The notes under the pieces: generated by a model | What the model was told of the DNA's origin: nothing | Databases searched by the model: none | The model's input: the letters and a program-made list of their open reading frames with translations, nothing else | Made by a program: the position numbers and the translations under genes | Shown: positions 27,500 through 36,661 of the stretch, piece after piece | How positions within the stretch are numbered: position 1 is the stretch's first letter | Layout: each line of letters begins with the position of its first letter | NCBI GenBank assembly: GCA_016234935.1 | Contig: JACRNL010000004.1 | Span: forward strand, 1-64,000 | Direction of reading: 5' to 3' | Length of the DNA: 64,000 nucleotides | DNA from: Deltaproteobacteria bacterium | GTDB taxonomy: Bacteria; Desulfobacterota; GWC2-55-46

Positions 27500-28868
27500 A
27501 AAAGAAATTTTAAAAGAGGTTAAGAATCATTTGAAAGAGATTTCAGATAATCAAACACGCGGCGCCGGACTGACGCGTCCGATACTTCTTGCCGTGCTCG
27601 TCGGCATCTCCATTTTTTTCACGGTTTTTTTCATTCTAAGCCCCAAGGCATTCTCTCAAAAAGAGACCGGCAACGCCCGGGGTATCGCTCCTCAGGATAC
27701 CGGGGGGCCTGGGCCTGCGGCCCTCGCTGAGCCGGCGCCCGCCCTTTCACGCAGATACGACTTCAGGCTCTCTGATGCCGACACATTTTACAGAATACTT
27801 TCCTATTTCAACCTGTCCGGCGTCCAGACGCAGGAGATCATACAAAAGACGAAAGCGGTCTATGACCTGCGCGCCCTCAAAAAAGGGGAAGTGCTTCGCG
27901 TTTACGCCGAGGGTAACCGCATAGACGCCATCGAGTACAGGATCAGCGACTTCGAGATGCTCAATATCACACGCGACGCCTCGGCGCCTGAAGGTTTCAA
28001 GGCCGCCAGGGTGGAACTGCCTCATGAGATGAGAACGATGACCGTTTCAGGGACCATCCAAAACTCCCTCTACGAAGACGGAATAAAGGCCGGGGCCGAC
28101 GCCCAGGGCATAATGAACTTTTCAGACATATTCGCGTGGGACGTTGACTTTGCCGCGGACATAAGAAAGGGCGACACGTTCAAGATATATTATGAAACGC
28201 ATTACGTGGACGGCAAGTATCTAAAGACCGGCAAGATACTCGGCGCGGAGATAGTCTCAGGCGGCAGGCGGGTCGCGGCCGTTTACTTCGAGGGCGGCGA
28301 CGGAAAGGCCGGCTACTATGACGAAGACGGAAAATCATTAAGGAGGATGCTGCTTAAATCCCCATTGAGGTTTTCGCGCATATCGAGCAGGTTCACAACC
28401 AGCAGGTTTCATCCCATACTGAAGATGTACAGGCCGCACCACGGGATAGACTACGCCGCGCCAACGGGCACGCCCGTTGAGGCCTCCGGCAGCGGCAGGG
28501 TGGTGTCTGCCGGATGGAAAAGCGGCTACGGCAACTTTATCGAATTAAAGCACCCTAACGGCTATGTCACCGGCTATGGCCATCTTTCGAGGATAGGAAA
28601 GGGCGTATCGCCGGGAAGGGCCGTTGAGCAGGGCGAGGTCATCGGCTACGTCGGCTCTACCGGCATCTCCACCGGGCCTCACCTGCATTACGAGATAAAG
28701 GTCAACGGCTCGCTTATAAATCCGCAGCGCATAAAGGCGCAGCCCAACAAGTCGGTTGCCAAAAACGACATGCGCCGCTTTGCCTCGGCAAGGGATGAGA
28801 TAATGAAAAAACTGGCCGCGGACACGATAGCCGTCGCATCGCGCGGCAATGTAAGCGCGAGGAATTAG
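27495..28868 (+). CDS. M23 family metallopeptidase, membrane-anchored
   Basis: 457 residues from ATG 27495; TTG 27531, with AGAGG upstream, is the alternative if the overlapping promoter is real. One N-terminal membrane helix (PILLAVLVGISIFFTVFFIL), an OapA/LysM-like middle region, then the LytM/M23 zinc domain: FHPILKMYRPHHGIDYAAPTGTPVEA, GYGHLSRIGKGV and STGPHLHYEIKVNG. The three metal ligands (H, D, HxH) are present, so it should be a peptidoglycan endopeptidase like MepM. The track's 27333 start precedes the promoter. Confidence 0.88.
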   Translation: MIKEILKEVKNHLKEISDNQTRGAGLTRPILLAVLVGISIFFTVFFILSPKAFSQKETGNARGIAPQDTGGPGPAALAEPAPALSRRYDFRLSDADTFYRILSYFNLSGVQTQEIIQKTKAVYDLRALKKGEVLRVYAEGNRIDAIEYRISDFEMLNITRDASAPEGFKAARVELPHEMRTMTVSGTIQNSLYEDGIKAGADAQGIMNFSDIFAWDVDFAADIRKGDTFKIYYETHYVDGKYLKTGKILGAEIVSGGRRVAAVYFEGGDGKAGYYDEDGKSLRRMLLKSPLRFSRISSRFTTSRFHPILKMYRPHHGIDYAAPTGTPVEASGSGRVVSAGWKSGYGNFIELKHPNGYVTGYGHLSRIGKGVSPGRAVEQGEVIGYVGSTGISTGPHLHYEIKVNGSLINPQRIKAQPNKSVAKNDMRRFASARDEIMKKLAADTIAVASRGNVSARN

Positions 28869-28924
28869 TTAGCCGCGCTACCCGGAAAGATGGTACGGGA
28901 ATCTGGTTTTATAATTTGATGAAG

Positions 28925-29062
28925 TAAGACCATATCCCCGATAGAAGTCCTCGGGGATGACAGCAGGGCGGCATACGGGGAACGAATCCGGTTTTACGGG
29001 AATGACAATATTTAACTTTTTTTTGTCATCCCCGAATGTTTCTATCGGGGATCTGATTTTAC
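28925..29062. repeat. Family C repeat (TCATCCCCGA...TCGGGGATCTG)
   Basis: ATCCCCGATAGAAGTCCTCGGGGATGACA and, after about 60 bp, TGTCATCCCCGAATGTTTCTATCGGGGATCTG in inverse orientation. A related copy lies at 35254-35360. It fills the gap between the M23 and rhodanese genes and may end both convergent transcripts. Confidence 0.7.
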
Positions 29063-29071
29063 GGTATCTGC

Positions 29072-29491
29072 TTATTTTATCAAAATCGGCCCCTTCCACT
29101 TCCTCATTCCGCCCATCACGTTGTAGACCTTCTTGTAGCCGTTTGCCGTGAGCATCGCCCCAAGCTCATCGCCCATCGGCCCGCCGTGGCAGATAAATAC
29201 GATAGTGTCCTTCGGGGACAGCTCCTTTAAGATTCTCTGCTTTGCGCCGTCGTACGGGATGTTTACGGCGCCCGGCACATGTCCGTCCTTGAAAAGCTCC
29301 GGCTCCCTCAGGTCAACGATGACGAGCTTTTGTCCGCTTTTCATCATCTTCTCAAGCTCCGGCCCGTCTATCCTCATGTGGCCCGCGGCAAAGGCCGCCC
29401 GGCAGGCGATGAAGATAAAAGCGAGCAGCAAGGCTGATGCCCGCATCCATGTCACCGCGGGCTTTAAGCGGGGATTCGCATGCTTTTTCAT
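29072..29491 (-). CDS. Exported rhodanese-domain protein
   Basis: 139 residues. A signal sequence (ASALLLAFIFIACRAAFAAG) then one rhodanese domain: KLVIVDLREPELFKDGHVPGAVNIPY, active loop FICHGGPMGDE with the catalytic Cys, and GYKKVYNVMGGMRKWKGP. It could transfer sulfane sulfur in the periplasm; the partner is unknown. AAAAGGAGG precedes the start. Confidence 0.85.
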   Translation of the reverse strand: MKKHANPRLKPAVTWMRASALLLAFIFIACRAAFAAGHMRIDGPELEKMMKSGQKLVIVDLREPELFKDGHVPGAVNIPYDGAKQRILKELSPKDTIVFICHGGPMGDELGAMLTANGYKKVYNVMGGMRKWKGPILIK

Positions 29492-29587
29492 TTTTAAAGA
29501 CCTCCTTTTTCTGAATCATATTTGCAATCGAAAAATATCAGAACAGCCTTTGACTTTAAACGCGGATATGTCTTATCCTTCATGTAA

Positions 29588-30103
29588 ATGAAAAGACCGA
29601 CCGCCAATCAGCCTATTTGGTTCAGCCGCTATGAGTCGCCCCTTGGGGTCATATTCGCGGCCGCTGCGGCCGATGGCGTCGCGGAGCTTTCCATCGGAGC
29701 GGATGAGGCCTCTTTTCTAACGAAGATGCGCGCTAAATACGGCTATCAGATAATCGAGATGCGCCGCCCGTTCTTCGGGCTTTTTGAAAAACTTGACGTC
29801 TACTTCGACGGCCTGCCGGTTGACTTCGCAATTCCGGTCATGCTTTCCGGCACCGCATTTGAAACGGCCGTCTGGAATGCCTTGAGGACCATCCCGTGGG
29901 GCCATACCGCGAGCTACGCCGAGGTTGCCTTGATGATAAGCCGTCCAAATGCCGCAAGGGCGGTCGGCGGCGCCTGCGGCAGAAACCCCCTGCCTATCGT
30001 CATACCATGCCACAGGGTCTTAAACGCGGATGGAAGGCTCGGCGGCTACACTGGCGGCGTGGAGATAAAAATAGCGCTTCTTAAGATAGAAGGCGTTTTA
30101 TGA
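29588..30103 (+). CDS. ogt: Methylated-DNA-[protein]-cysteine S-methyltransferase
   Basis: 171 residues. The acceptor motif IPCHRVL, the helix-turn-helix FETAVWNALRTIPWGHTASYAEVA and the Arg-finger RPNAARAVGGACGRNP are all present. It repairs O6-alkylguanine by suicide transfer. It lacks the AdaA zinc domain, so it is Ogt-like. No conserved partner lies nearby. Confidence 0.93.
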   Translation: MKRPTANQPIWFSRYESPLGVIFAAAAADGVAELSIGADEASFLTKMRAKYGYQIIEMRRPFFGLFEKLDVYFDGLPVDFAIPVMLSGTAFETAVWNALRTIPWGHTASYAEVALMISRPNAARAVGGACGRNPLPIVIPCHRVLNADGRLGGYTGGVEIKIALLKIEGVL

Positions 30104-30127
30104 ACTGCCCGGCCGCAAAAACGCCTA

Positions 30128-30613
30128 TCAGAAAATCTGCAACCCGTGCGCGACAAACACCCCTGCGGTCGCCGCCACAAGAGAAATAAAGACCATTACC
30201 CAGTGGACGACGCCGAGCCGTTTAAATATGGCGTCTATGTCTAACTTCGTGCCGCCCTTGGCCATCTGGTCGAGCATCTTTCTGATGATTAGCGGCTCAA
30301 GACCGAAGAGCATCACGAACCAGAATACCCAGATAAGGGTCATGACGGTCAGCGCAAGCCCGGCCATCGTGAAAAGAAGCCTGTGCCAGTCGGTAAGGAA
30401 TATCATGGCAAAGCCGCTTATGCCGGTGATGATGACATATATGCGCGCGACCTTTGCGAACCTGTGCTCAATCCTCTGGAATAGCAGCACCTTCTGGAGC
30501 GCGTCCGGCGTCCTGATGGCCATTGGCAGGACTATGCTTGTCACAAAGGCAAGCCCGCCTATCCATAGAATTACCGTCAATACATGCACTATGTGCATCA
30601 AATAAAAAAGCAT
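30128..30613 (-). CDS. CopD-like four-helix membrane protein
   Basis: 161 residues with four predicted membrane helices. The first contains HIVHVLTVILWIGGLAFV, whose two histidines match the CopD/DUF2269-type core that may bind heme or copper. The conserved HW near the last helix (GVVHWVMVFISLVAATAG) fits. Exact function is unknown. GGAGG precedes the ATG. Confidence 0.55.
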   Translation of the reverse strand: MLFYLMHIVHVLTVILWIGGLAFVTSIVLPMAIRTPDALQKVLLFQRIEHRFAKVARIYVIITGISGFAMIFLTDWHRLLFTMAGLALTVMTLIWVFWFVMLFGLEPLIIRKMLDQMAKGGTKLDIDAIFKRLGVVHWVMVFISLVAATAGVFVAHGLQIF

Positions 30614-30866
30614 TTTCAGACCTCCGCTTCAGTTGTATATCGTTAATGTTTCTCAAACATACTTGTCGGCCTAAATAAGCGTGAGACGTATTTTTTCATA
30701 AAATCTCACGCAAATCAAATTTTTAAAATGACAAAAGTCATGGGCGGGCCGATGACGAGTTTTTATTTACCGCTCCCGCGCTCCAACATCCCGCACCAAT
30801 TGACAGCCATTTGACAGCCATCTCCAACCGCTGCCATTAATGCGCACAAAACGCGAAAAAAAACAG

Positions 30867-30902
30867 TTGACATATTTTTCATTTTTACTATAATAGAATT
30901 AT
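30867..30902 (+). promoter_or_regulatory. Promoter and PerR/Fur-type operator of the peroxide operon
   Basis: TTGACA, 16-bp spacer, TATAAT (30889-30894). Overlapping the -10 is the palindrome ATAAT-AGA-ATTAT (30890-30902), close to the PerR box core TTATAATNATTATAA. A second inverted repeat, ATTCCAA...TTGGAAT, lies at about 30900-30930. Autoregulation by the downstream Fur-family protein is inferred. The rest of the gap 30614-30866 shows no gene. Confidence 0.65.
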
Positions 30903-30958
30903 TCCAAGATGATAAGTGTTCTAATTGGAATACGGAATACTTTAATAACGAGGCGTTT

Positions 30959-31390
30959 ATGGAAAACATAATAAAAAAATACCGTGAATTAGGCTTCAAG
31001 CTCACGCCGCAAAGGCTTGGCATACTTCAGTACCTTGACGGCAACACCAGCCACCCGACGGCGGAAGATATCTTTTACAGCATAAGGAAAACATATCCGA
31101 CCATATCCTTCGCAACGGTCTATAATACCGTCCAGGCGCTGAGGGACAGGGGCGAGATAGTTGAAATAACCATAGACCCGGCCAAAAAGCACTTTGACCC
31201 CAACACCTATCCGCACCATCACATCATGTGCGATACGTGCAGGAAGGTGGAAGATGTCTTTGCGGATTACTCCGCGGCGCTAAAGCTGCCCGCCGAGGTG
31301 TCAAGCCGTTTTACCGTGACCGGCAACCATGTTGACTTCTACGGCATCTGCGCCCGTTGCAGGGACAAAGGCGGCTCTGAAAAGATTTAA
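30959..31390 (+). CDS. perR: Fur-family regulator, PerR-like
   Basis: 143 residues. Winged helix LTPQRLGILQYL...HPTAEDIFYSIRKTYPTISFATVYNTVQAL, regulatory metal site HFDPNTYPHHHIMCDTC and structural zinc pairs CDTC and CARC. Placement upstream of a peroxiredoxin gene and the AT-rich palindrome at its promoter favour PerR (peroxide sensing by Fe-catalysed His oxidation) over Fur. The symbol is an inference from context. Confidence 0.8.
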   Translation: MENIIKKYRELGFKLTPQRLGILQYLDGNTSHPTAEDIFYSIRKTYPTISFATVYNTVQALRDRGEIVEITIDPAKKHFDPNTYPHHHIMCDTCRKVEDVFADYSAALKLPAEVSSRFTVTGNHVDFYGICARCRDKGGSEKI

Positions 31391-31424
31391 ACCGCATTTC
31401 ATCCGGAATCAGGAGATTAATTTT

Positions 31425-31655
31425 ATGAAAAACACCGAACTTGAACATGAAGTCAATGAATTCCGGGAAAAGGTTGCAAGGGTCTCAGACGCCGGCAACG
31501 CCGAGAGGCTTTTTAACGAAGGCGGCGATATTCTTAAGAAATTCATACTTGGCAAAGAGGTAAATACCCTCCTCTACGAGGAGTTTGCCGATCTCCGCTA
31601 CATAGTCTACAACAAGAAAAAGCGCGCCGCGTCCGGCAGAAAGGCCGGCAGCTGA
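31425..31655 (+). CDS. Small hypothetical protein in the PerR operon
   Basis: 76 residues from the ATG at 31425 (AGGAG upstream); the track's longer version overlaps perR. Mostly charged and helical (ELEHEVNEFREKVARVSD, NTLLYEEFADLRYIVYNKKKRA), soluble, no cysteines. I recognise no family. Its place between perR and the peroxiredoxin gene suggests a role in the peroxide response. Confidence 0.7.
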   Translation: MKNTELEHEVNEFREKVARVSDAGNAERLFNEGGDILKKFILGKEVNTLLYEEFADLRYIVYNKKKRAASGRKAGS

Positions 31656-31749
31656 ATTTTTATGCCGAGCGCGCGTCAATCGTCAGGTCATACTGACCAG
31701 AAAAAGTTTATTTTGAATAATCCGATAAAAATGGAGGGAGAAAACAACA

Positions 31750-32343
31750 ATGAGTGAAGCAATCGTTCAAAAAGAGGCGCCGGAGTTCACGGCGCAGGCG
31801 GTCATGCATGATGGAAGCATAAAGGATCTGAAGCTCTCGGATTACAGGGGGAAATACGTCGTGCTGTTCTTCTATCCCCTTGACTTCACATTTGTCTGCC
31901 CGACGGAGATAATTTCCCTTAGCGACAGGCTGGGCGAGTTCACCAAAAGAGACGCGGCCGTCATAGGCGTGTCTGTTGACAGCCACTTTTCACACATCGC
32001 GTGGAGGAACACCTCCAGGAAAAAGGGCGGCATCGGCGACATAAGCTACCCCCTAGTGTCGGACCTTGACAAATCCATCAGCAGACAATACGGCGTCCTT
32101 ATTGAAAAGCCGGGCATAGCCTTAAGGGGTCTTTTCATAATAGACAAGGCCGGAAAGCTCCGCCACATTACCATCAACGACCTGCCGCTGGGCAGAAACG
32201 TGGATGAAATGCTCAGGACGCTCGACGCCATACAGTTCAATGAAAAGAACGGCGAGGTCTGCCCCATGAACTGGAAAAAGGGAGACTCGGGCATGAAGCC
32301 GACACAGGACGGTCTGAAAGACTACGCTGAGAAGCATTTTTAA
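31750..32343 (+). CDS. Typical 2-Cys peroxiredoxin (AhpC/Prx1 type)
   Basis: 197 residues. The peroxidatic Cys lies in [14 protein letters not shown] and the resolving Cys in [13 protein letters not shown], with the conserved Arg in SRQYGVL. It reduces H2O2 and organic peroxides. No AhpF is adjacent, so thioredoxin is the likelier reductant. Last gene of the perR operon, with a GGAGGG site. Confidence 0.93.
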   Translation: MSEAIVQKEAPEFTAQAVMHDGSIKDLKLSDYRGKYVVLFFYPLDFTFVCPTEIISLSDRLGEFTKRDAAVIGVSVDSHFSHIAWRNTSRKKGGIGDISYPLVSDLDKSISRQYGVLIEKPGIALRGLFIIDKAGKLRHITINDLPLGRNVDEMLRTLDAIQFNEKNGEVCPMNWKKGDSGMKPTQDGLKDYAEKHF

Positions 32344-32348
32344 GGGAA

Positions 32349-32378
32349 TCGCAGGGGCGGGCGCTAAACCCGCCTTTG
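32349..32378 (+). terminator. Weak terminator / family D palindrome
   Basis: GGCGGG-CGCTAAA-CCCGCC-TTTGT after the peroxiredoxin gene. The stem belongs to the GGGCGGG...CCCGCCC repeat type also seen at about 16822, 33537 and 37041. Confidence 0.5.
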
Positions 32379-32510
32379 TATGTTAGACAGCGCCCTATTG
32401 CGTAATTTTTAAATCTTTTTTTCTCCTATCCCCTCGCGGGAGAGGAAATATGGAAGTGTTCATCGACCCGCCCTTCCGGCAACCGCGAATCGTACCGATA
32501 AGGAGGCATT

Positions 32511-33464
32511 GTGAAAAATGATGTCGCCGTCCATAAAAATGTAATAAACATGCTCAAAGCCTCCCGTTTGAACGACGAAGAACCGGGCGGATTGGATGCG
32601 CGCAGGGAAAGCGCCGATAACGGCTGCCATGCCCATGCAAACGACGCGGTAAGCGTCTACTTCAGCAACATAAAAAGGTTCCCGCTCCTTTCCGCAAAGG
32701 AGGAGATAGGTCTGTCCAGGAAGATACGCTCCGGAGATGCCGGGGCGAGACGCAAGATGATCGAATCGAACCTGCGTCTTGTGGTAAGCATGGCAAAGCG
32801 CTCCATAAACAAGGGTCTGCCGCTGGCCGACCTCATCGAGGAGGGCAATATCGGCCTGATAAAGGCCGTGGAGCGCTTCCAGACCTCCAAGGGCTGCCGC
32901 TTCTCCACATACGCGAGCTACTGGATAAAACAGGCGGTTGACAGGGCCGTAATGAACCAGGCGTCCACCGTGAGGCTTCCCATACACGTGACAAACGACC
33001 TGTCAAAAATCACGCGCGCCATGCGCGAGCTTGAAAGGACGCAGGGCAGAGAGCCGAGCATACCGGAGATAGCCGGCAAGACGGGGCTCTCCGGCAGGTA
33101 CGTCAAAAAGCTCCACGCCATAAACAGGAAGACCTGTTCGCTGGAGTCCGCCCCTAACGACAACAGCGACAAGCCGCTCATGGAACGGCTTGCGGACGAG
33201 GCCTCCCCCTCCCCGCTGGAGGCCTTTGACAGGGAGACGCGGACAAGGATGGTCAGGCAGTGGACCATCATGCTCAGCGATACCGAGCGCGACATCATCT
33301 CCAAGAGGTTCGGCCTTGACGGCGATGAACCGGAAACCCTTGAAAACATCGGAGCGCGCTTCGGCATCACAAGGGAACGCGTCAGACAGATAGAACTTAA
33401 GGCAATATACAGGCTGAGGAAGATAGTCGAAGCGGCGCACATCCAATTTTCAGACGTCGTTTGA
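32511..33464 (+). CDS. RNA polymerase sigma factor, RpoS/RpoD-like (group 2)
   Basis: 317 residues, GTG start with AAGGAGG. Region 1.2 (DAVSVYFSNIKRFPLLSAKEEIGLSRKI), region 2 (NLRLVVSMAKRSINKGLPLADLIEEGNIGLIKAVERFQTSKGCRFSTYASYWIKQAV), region 3 and region 4 (ETLENIGARFGITRERVRQIELKA) are complete, and region 1.1 is absent. The length and the -10-recognition helix fit an RpoS-type stationary or stress factor. Its position beside the peroxide operon fits a stress role. Confidence 0.88.
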   Translation: MKNDVAVHKNVINMLKASRLNDEEPGGLDARRESADNGCHAHANDAVSVYFSNIKRFPLLSAKEEIGLSRKIRSGDAGARRKMIESNLRLVVSMAKRSINKGLPLADLIEEGNIGLIKAVERFQTSKGCRFSTYASYWIKQAVDRAVMNQASTVRLPIHVTNDLSKITRAMRELERTQGREPSIPEIAGKTGLSGRYVKKLHAINRKTCSLESAPNDNSDKPLMERLADEASPSPLEAFDRETRTRMVRQWTIMLSDTERDIISKRFGLDGDEPETLENIGARFGITRERVRQIELKAIYRLRKIVEAAHIQFSDVV

Positions 33465-33466
33465 TT

Positions 33467-33512
33467 AAAAACGGCCTTTTGGGGAATTTTAACTCCCCCG
33501 GAAGGCCGTTTT
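33467..33512 (+). terminator. Terminator after the sigma factor gene
   Basis: AAAAACGGCCTTTTGGGG, loop, CTCCCCCGGAAGGCCGTTTTC. A second T-rich hairpin (GGGACGGGTTTAGAACCCGCTTTTTT) follows at about 33537-33563. Confidence 0.85.
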
Positions 33513-33739
33513 CAATCGCCCCGCACCGGCCCGGCAGGGACGGGTTTAGAACCCGCTTTTTTGCCCCCTTACCAGTCAAATCCAACCCCCCTTTTTACGG
33601 CCATTTTCTCTTGACTCAGGCTTATAAATACGCTAATGTCTAATATTCTGAATTCCGGCGCGTTAACTTATGGATTTAACGGCGAAAATGTCAGTATGCC
33701 GCAGCGACGAAGATTATGATAATTTTTAAGGGGCCTGAC

Positions 33740-35245
33740 GTGGAACAGAAGATATTAGAACAAAAAACTGTGGAACAGAGGAGCGGGGAGTTCGAGCAGA
33801 GGCTGGAAAAACTTAAAGGTTTAAGGGCAGCCGGCGTCGAGCCTTACCCCAACGACTTCAAGCCGGGCACGACCGCCGGCGCGGTCTCAGGGGAGTTCTC
33901 CTCCCTTTCAAAGGAAGAGCTTGCGGCAAACCCAAGGACTGTTTCCGTCGCCGGCAGGATAATGGCGCACCGCGACTTCGGCAAAGCATCCTTCGTGCGC
34001 ATACAGGACAGGAGCGGCTCCATACAGGCGTATATTAAAAAAGACATCCTCGGAGACGCCGCCTTCAACGTATTCAGGCTCTGCGACGTGGGCGACATTA
34101 TCGGCGTCGAGGGGCCGCTCTTCAGGACGCGCACGGATGAGCTGACCATCGAAGCAAAAAATCTGCGCCTTCTATCAAAAGGCCTCAGCCCCCTGCCGGA
34201 GAAGTGGCACGGCCTCAAGGACGTTGAGGCGAGATACCGCCAGAGGTACCTTGACCTGATGGTCAACCCGGAGGTCAAAGACGTTTTCCTGAAACGTTCC
34301 CGGATAGTCCGCTTCATTCGCGAATTTCTCGTCTCAAGGGATTACATAGAAGTCGAGACGCCCATGCTCCATCCCATAGCCGGCGGGGCGGCGGCAAAGC
34401 CCTTTAAGACCCGCCACAACGCCCTTGACATGGACATGTACATGCGCATCGCGCCTGAACTCTACCTTAAACGGCTTATAGTCGCGGGCCTTGAGCGCGT
34501 CTTCGAGATAAACAGGAACTTCAGGAACGAAGGCGTCTCCACGCAGCACAACCCGGAGTTCACGATGCTCGAGTTCTACGAGGCATACGCCACGTTCGAA
34601 GACCTCATTAACCTAACCGAAGAGATGATAAGCAAACTCGTCCTTGAACTCTGCGGCTCCATGAAGATTGCATATCAGAGAACAGAAATTGACTTCACGC
34701 CCCCCTGGACGCGGATAAGCGTCAAGGACGCCATCCTGAAATATTCAAACGCAAGCGGGGATATCTTCACAAACAAGGAAAAGGCAATGCAGTTTGCCCA
34801 AGGTCTCGGCCTTCAGATACCCAAGGAGTTGAGCCACGGCAAGGTCATCACGGAGATATTCGAAAAAACGGCCGAGCACATGTTCATCCAGCCGACCTTC
34901 TGCACGCACTACCCGATAGAGGTCTCCCCCCTTGCGAGAAAGAACGCGCAAAACCCGGAGATAGTTGACAGGTTCGAGCTTCTCGTCATGGGCAAGGAAA
35001 TAGCCAACGCATTCTCCGAGCTTAACGACCCTGTTGACCAGAAGGAACGGTTTTTGAAGCAGCAGGAAGAAAGGGCGCACGGCGACCTTGAGGCCCACGA
35101 GATGGACGAAGACTACGTCCGCGCCCTTGAATACGGCATGCCGCCAACGGCGGGCCAGGGTATCGGCATAGACCGCCTTGTGATGCTGTTAACGGATTCG
35201 CCGTCAATACGCGACGTAATCCTCTTCCCTGCGTTAAGGAGATAA
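33740..35245 (+). CDS. lysS: Lysyl-tRNA synthetase, class II
   Basis: 501 residues from the GTG at 33740, chosen because TAAGGGG lies 6 nt upstream; the ATG at 33716 has no ribosome site. N-terminal OB-fold anticodon domain (VSVAGRIMAHRDFGKASFVRIQD) then the class II core: motif 1 (FLVSRDYIEVETPMLHPIAGGAAAKPF), motif 2 (FEINRNFRNEGVSTQHNPEFTMLEFY) and motif 3 (GIGIDRLVMLL). It is the first gene of the plus-strand envelope cluster and lies upstream of lolC, a common neighbourhood. Confidence 0.97.
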   Translation: MEQKILEQKTVEQRSGEFEQRLEKLKGLRAAGVEPYPNDFKPGTTAGAVSGEFSSLSKEELAANPRTVSVAGRIMAHRDFGKASFVRIQDRSGSIQAYIKKDILGDAAFNVFRLCDVGDIIGVEGPLFRTRTDELTIEAKNLRLLSKGLSPLPEKWHGLKDVEARYRQRYLDLMVNPEVKDVFLKRSRIVRFIREFLVSRDYIEVETPMLHPIAGGAAAKPFKTRHNALDMDMYMRIAPELYLKRLIVAGLERVFEINRNFRNEGVSTQHNPEFTMLEFYEAYATFEDLINLTEEMISKLVLELCGSMKIAYQRTEIDFTPPWTRISVKDAILKYSNASGDIFTNKEKAMQFAQGLGLQIPKELSHGKVITEIFEKTAEHMFIQPTFCTHYPIEVSPLARKNAQNPEIVDRFELLVMGKEIANAFSELNDPVDQKERFLKQQEERAHGDLEAHEMDEDYVRALEYGMPPTAGQGIGIDRLVMLLTDSPSIRDVILFPALRR

Positions 35246-35253
35246 TCAGTTTC

Positions 35254-35360
35254 TGTCATCCCCGAATGCCTCTGTCGTGGATCTGGTTTTAATTTATCAA
35301 AACAGATTCCCGATTAAAACCTCCTCCGCTTAAAACACGCGGGGGCAGGCGGGAATGACA
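35254..35360. repeat. Family C repeat, copy 2
   Basis: TGTCATCCCCGAATGCCTCTGTCGTGGATCTGGTTTT ... AAACAGATTCCCGATTAAAAC ... GGCGGGAATGACA, ends inverted. It fills the lysS-lolC gap, and its right end supplies the GCGGGA upstream of the lolC ATG. Confidence 0.7.
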
Positions 35361-35362
35361 AT

Positions 35363-36655
35363 ATGGAAAAACCTTTAAAAAACATGTCTTACGAACTTTT
35401 CATAGGTCTCAGATATCTGCGCGCGAAAAGGAAGCAGACCTTCATCTCCGTGATAAGCCTTATTTCCGTCCTCGGCATCACGGTGGGGGTCACCGCCCTT
35501 ATCATCGTCCTTTCGGTCATGACCGGTTTTGAGGACACGATGAAGGAGAAGATACTCGGCGTTAACGCGCACGTGGTCGTGGTGAGCTTCGGCGGCGGGG
35601 TCGCGAACTACGACAAAGTGACGGATAACGTCAAGACCGTCAAAGGCGTGGTCGGCGCAAGCCCTTTTACGTATAATCAGGCGATGATCTCATCCGGCGC
35701 AAGCGTGACCGGCGCCGTGATACGCGGCCTTGACACAAAGACGGCCGGCACGGTGACCATCCTGCCTGAGCGCGTGAAGCAGGGCTCACTGGACGGCGTA
35801 AACGTCCCGTTAGGCGGAGGCGCGGGCGCGAAGGGAGAGCTTCCGGGGATAGTCCTCGGCAATGAACTTTCCCGCAACATCAGCGCGCACGTGGGCGACA
35901 CGGTAAACGTCATATCTCCCCTTGGAACCATGACCCCGGCCGGGCCGGTCCCAAGGCTGGCCGCCTTCAAGGTGACAGGCATCTTCGAAATAGGCATGTA
36001 CGAGTACGACTCCAACATCGCCTTCATTTCCGTCCCGAACGCGCAAAAGTTCTTCCGCCTCGGCGACACCGTCACGGGCGTGGAGGTTAAGATAGCCGAC
36101 ATCTATCAGGCTGACCAAACGGCAAACGCAATCATGGAAAAGCTCGGAGGCCGTTACTGGACGCGCACGTGGATGGAGATGAACCGGAACCTCTTCTCGG
36201 CGCTAAAGCTTGAAAAGGTGGCCATGTTCATCATACTGACGCTTATAATTCTTGTAGCCGCCCTGAACATCATAAGCACGCTGATAATGGTCGTCATGGA
36301 AAAGAACAAAGACATCGCCATACTTAAGAGCCTGGGCGCGACAAGGGCGGGCATCATGAAGATATTCATGATCGAAGGCATCGTCATAGGCGTGGTCGGA
36401 ACGTTCAGCGGCGCGGCAATCGGCATTGCGGCGGCGCTTAACCTTGAGAGAGTCGTCGGCCTGATAGAAAGGATCTTTCACTTCAAGGTGCTGCCTCCGT
36501 CCATATATTACATTGACAGGCTGCCCTCAAAAGTCGAGCCTATGGTCGTGGCGGTAATAATCATAATATCCCTGGGCATAAGCTTTCTCGCGACTATTTA
36601 TCCTTCATGGCAGGCATCCCGGCTTCACCCGGCGGAAAGCCTGCGCTATGAATAA
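35363..36655 (+). CDS. lolC: Lipoprotein-releasing ABC transporter permease LolC/LolE
   Basis: 430 residues. SYELFIGLRYLRAKRKQTFISVISLISVLGITVGVTALI is the family opening with the first membrane helix. A large periplasmic domain follows (about 60-285), then three C-terminal helices with MEKNKDIAILKSLGAT, the coupling motif of MacB/LolC-type permeases. With LolD it extracts lipoproteins from the inner membrane. Only one permease gene is present, so it likely works as a homodimer (LolF-like). An alternative start is ATG 35384. Confidence 0.9.
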   Translation: MEKPLKNMSYELFIGLRYLRAKRKQTFISVISLISVLGITVGVTALIIVLSVMTGFEDTMKEKILGVNAHVVVVSFGGGVANYDKVTDNVKTVKGVVGASPFTYNQAMISSGASVTGAVIRGLDTKTAGTVTILPERVKQGSLDGVNVPLGGGAGAKGELPGIVLGNELSRNISAHVGDTVNVISPLGTMTPAGPVPRLAAFKVTGIFEIGMYEYDSNIAFISVPNAQKFFRLGDTVTGVEVKIADIYQADQTANAIMEKLGGRYWTRTWMEMNRNLFSALKLEKVAMFIILTLIILVAALNIISTLIMVVMEKNKDIAILKSLGATRAGIMKIFMIEGIVIGVVGTFSGAAIGIAAALNLERVVGLIERIFHFKVLPPSIYYIDRLPSKVEPMVVAVIIIISLGISFLATIYPSWQASRLHPAESLRYE

Positions 36656-36661
36656 CGGCAT

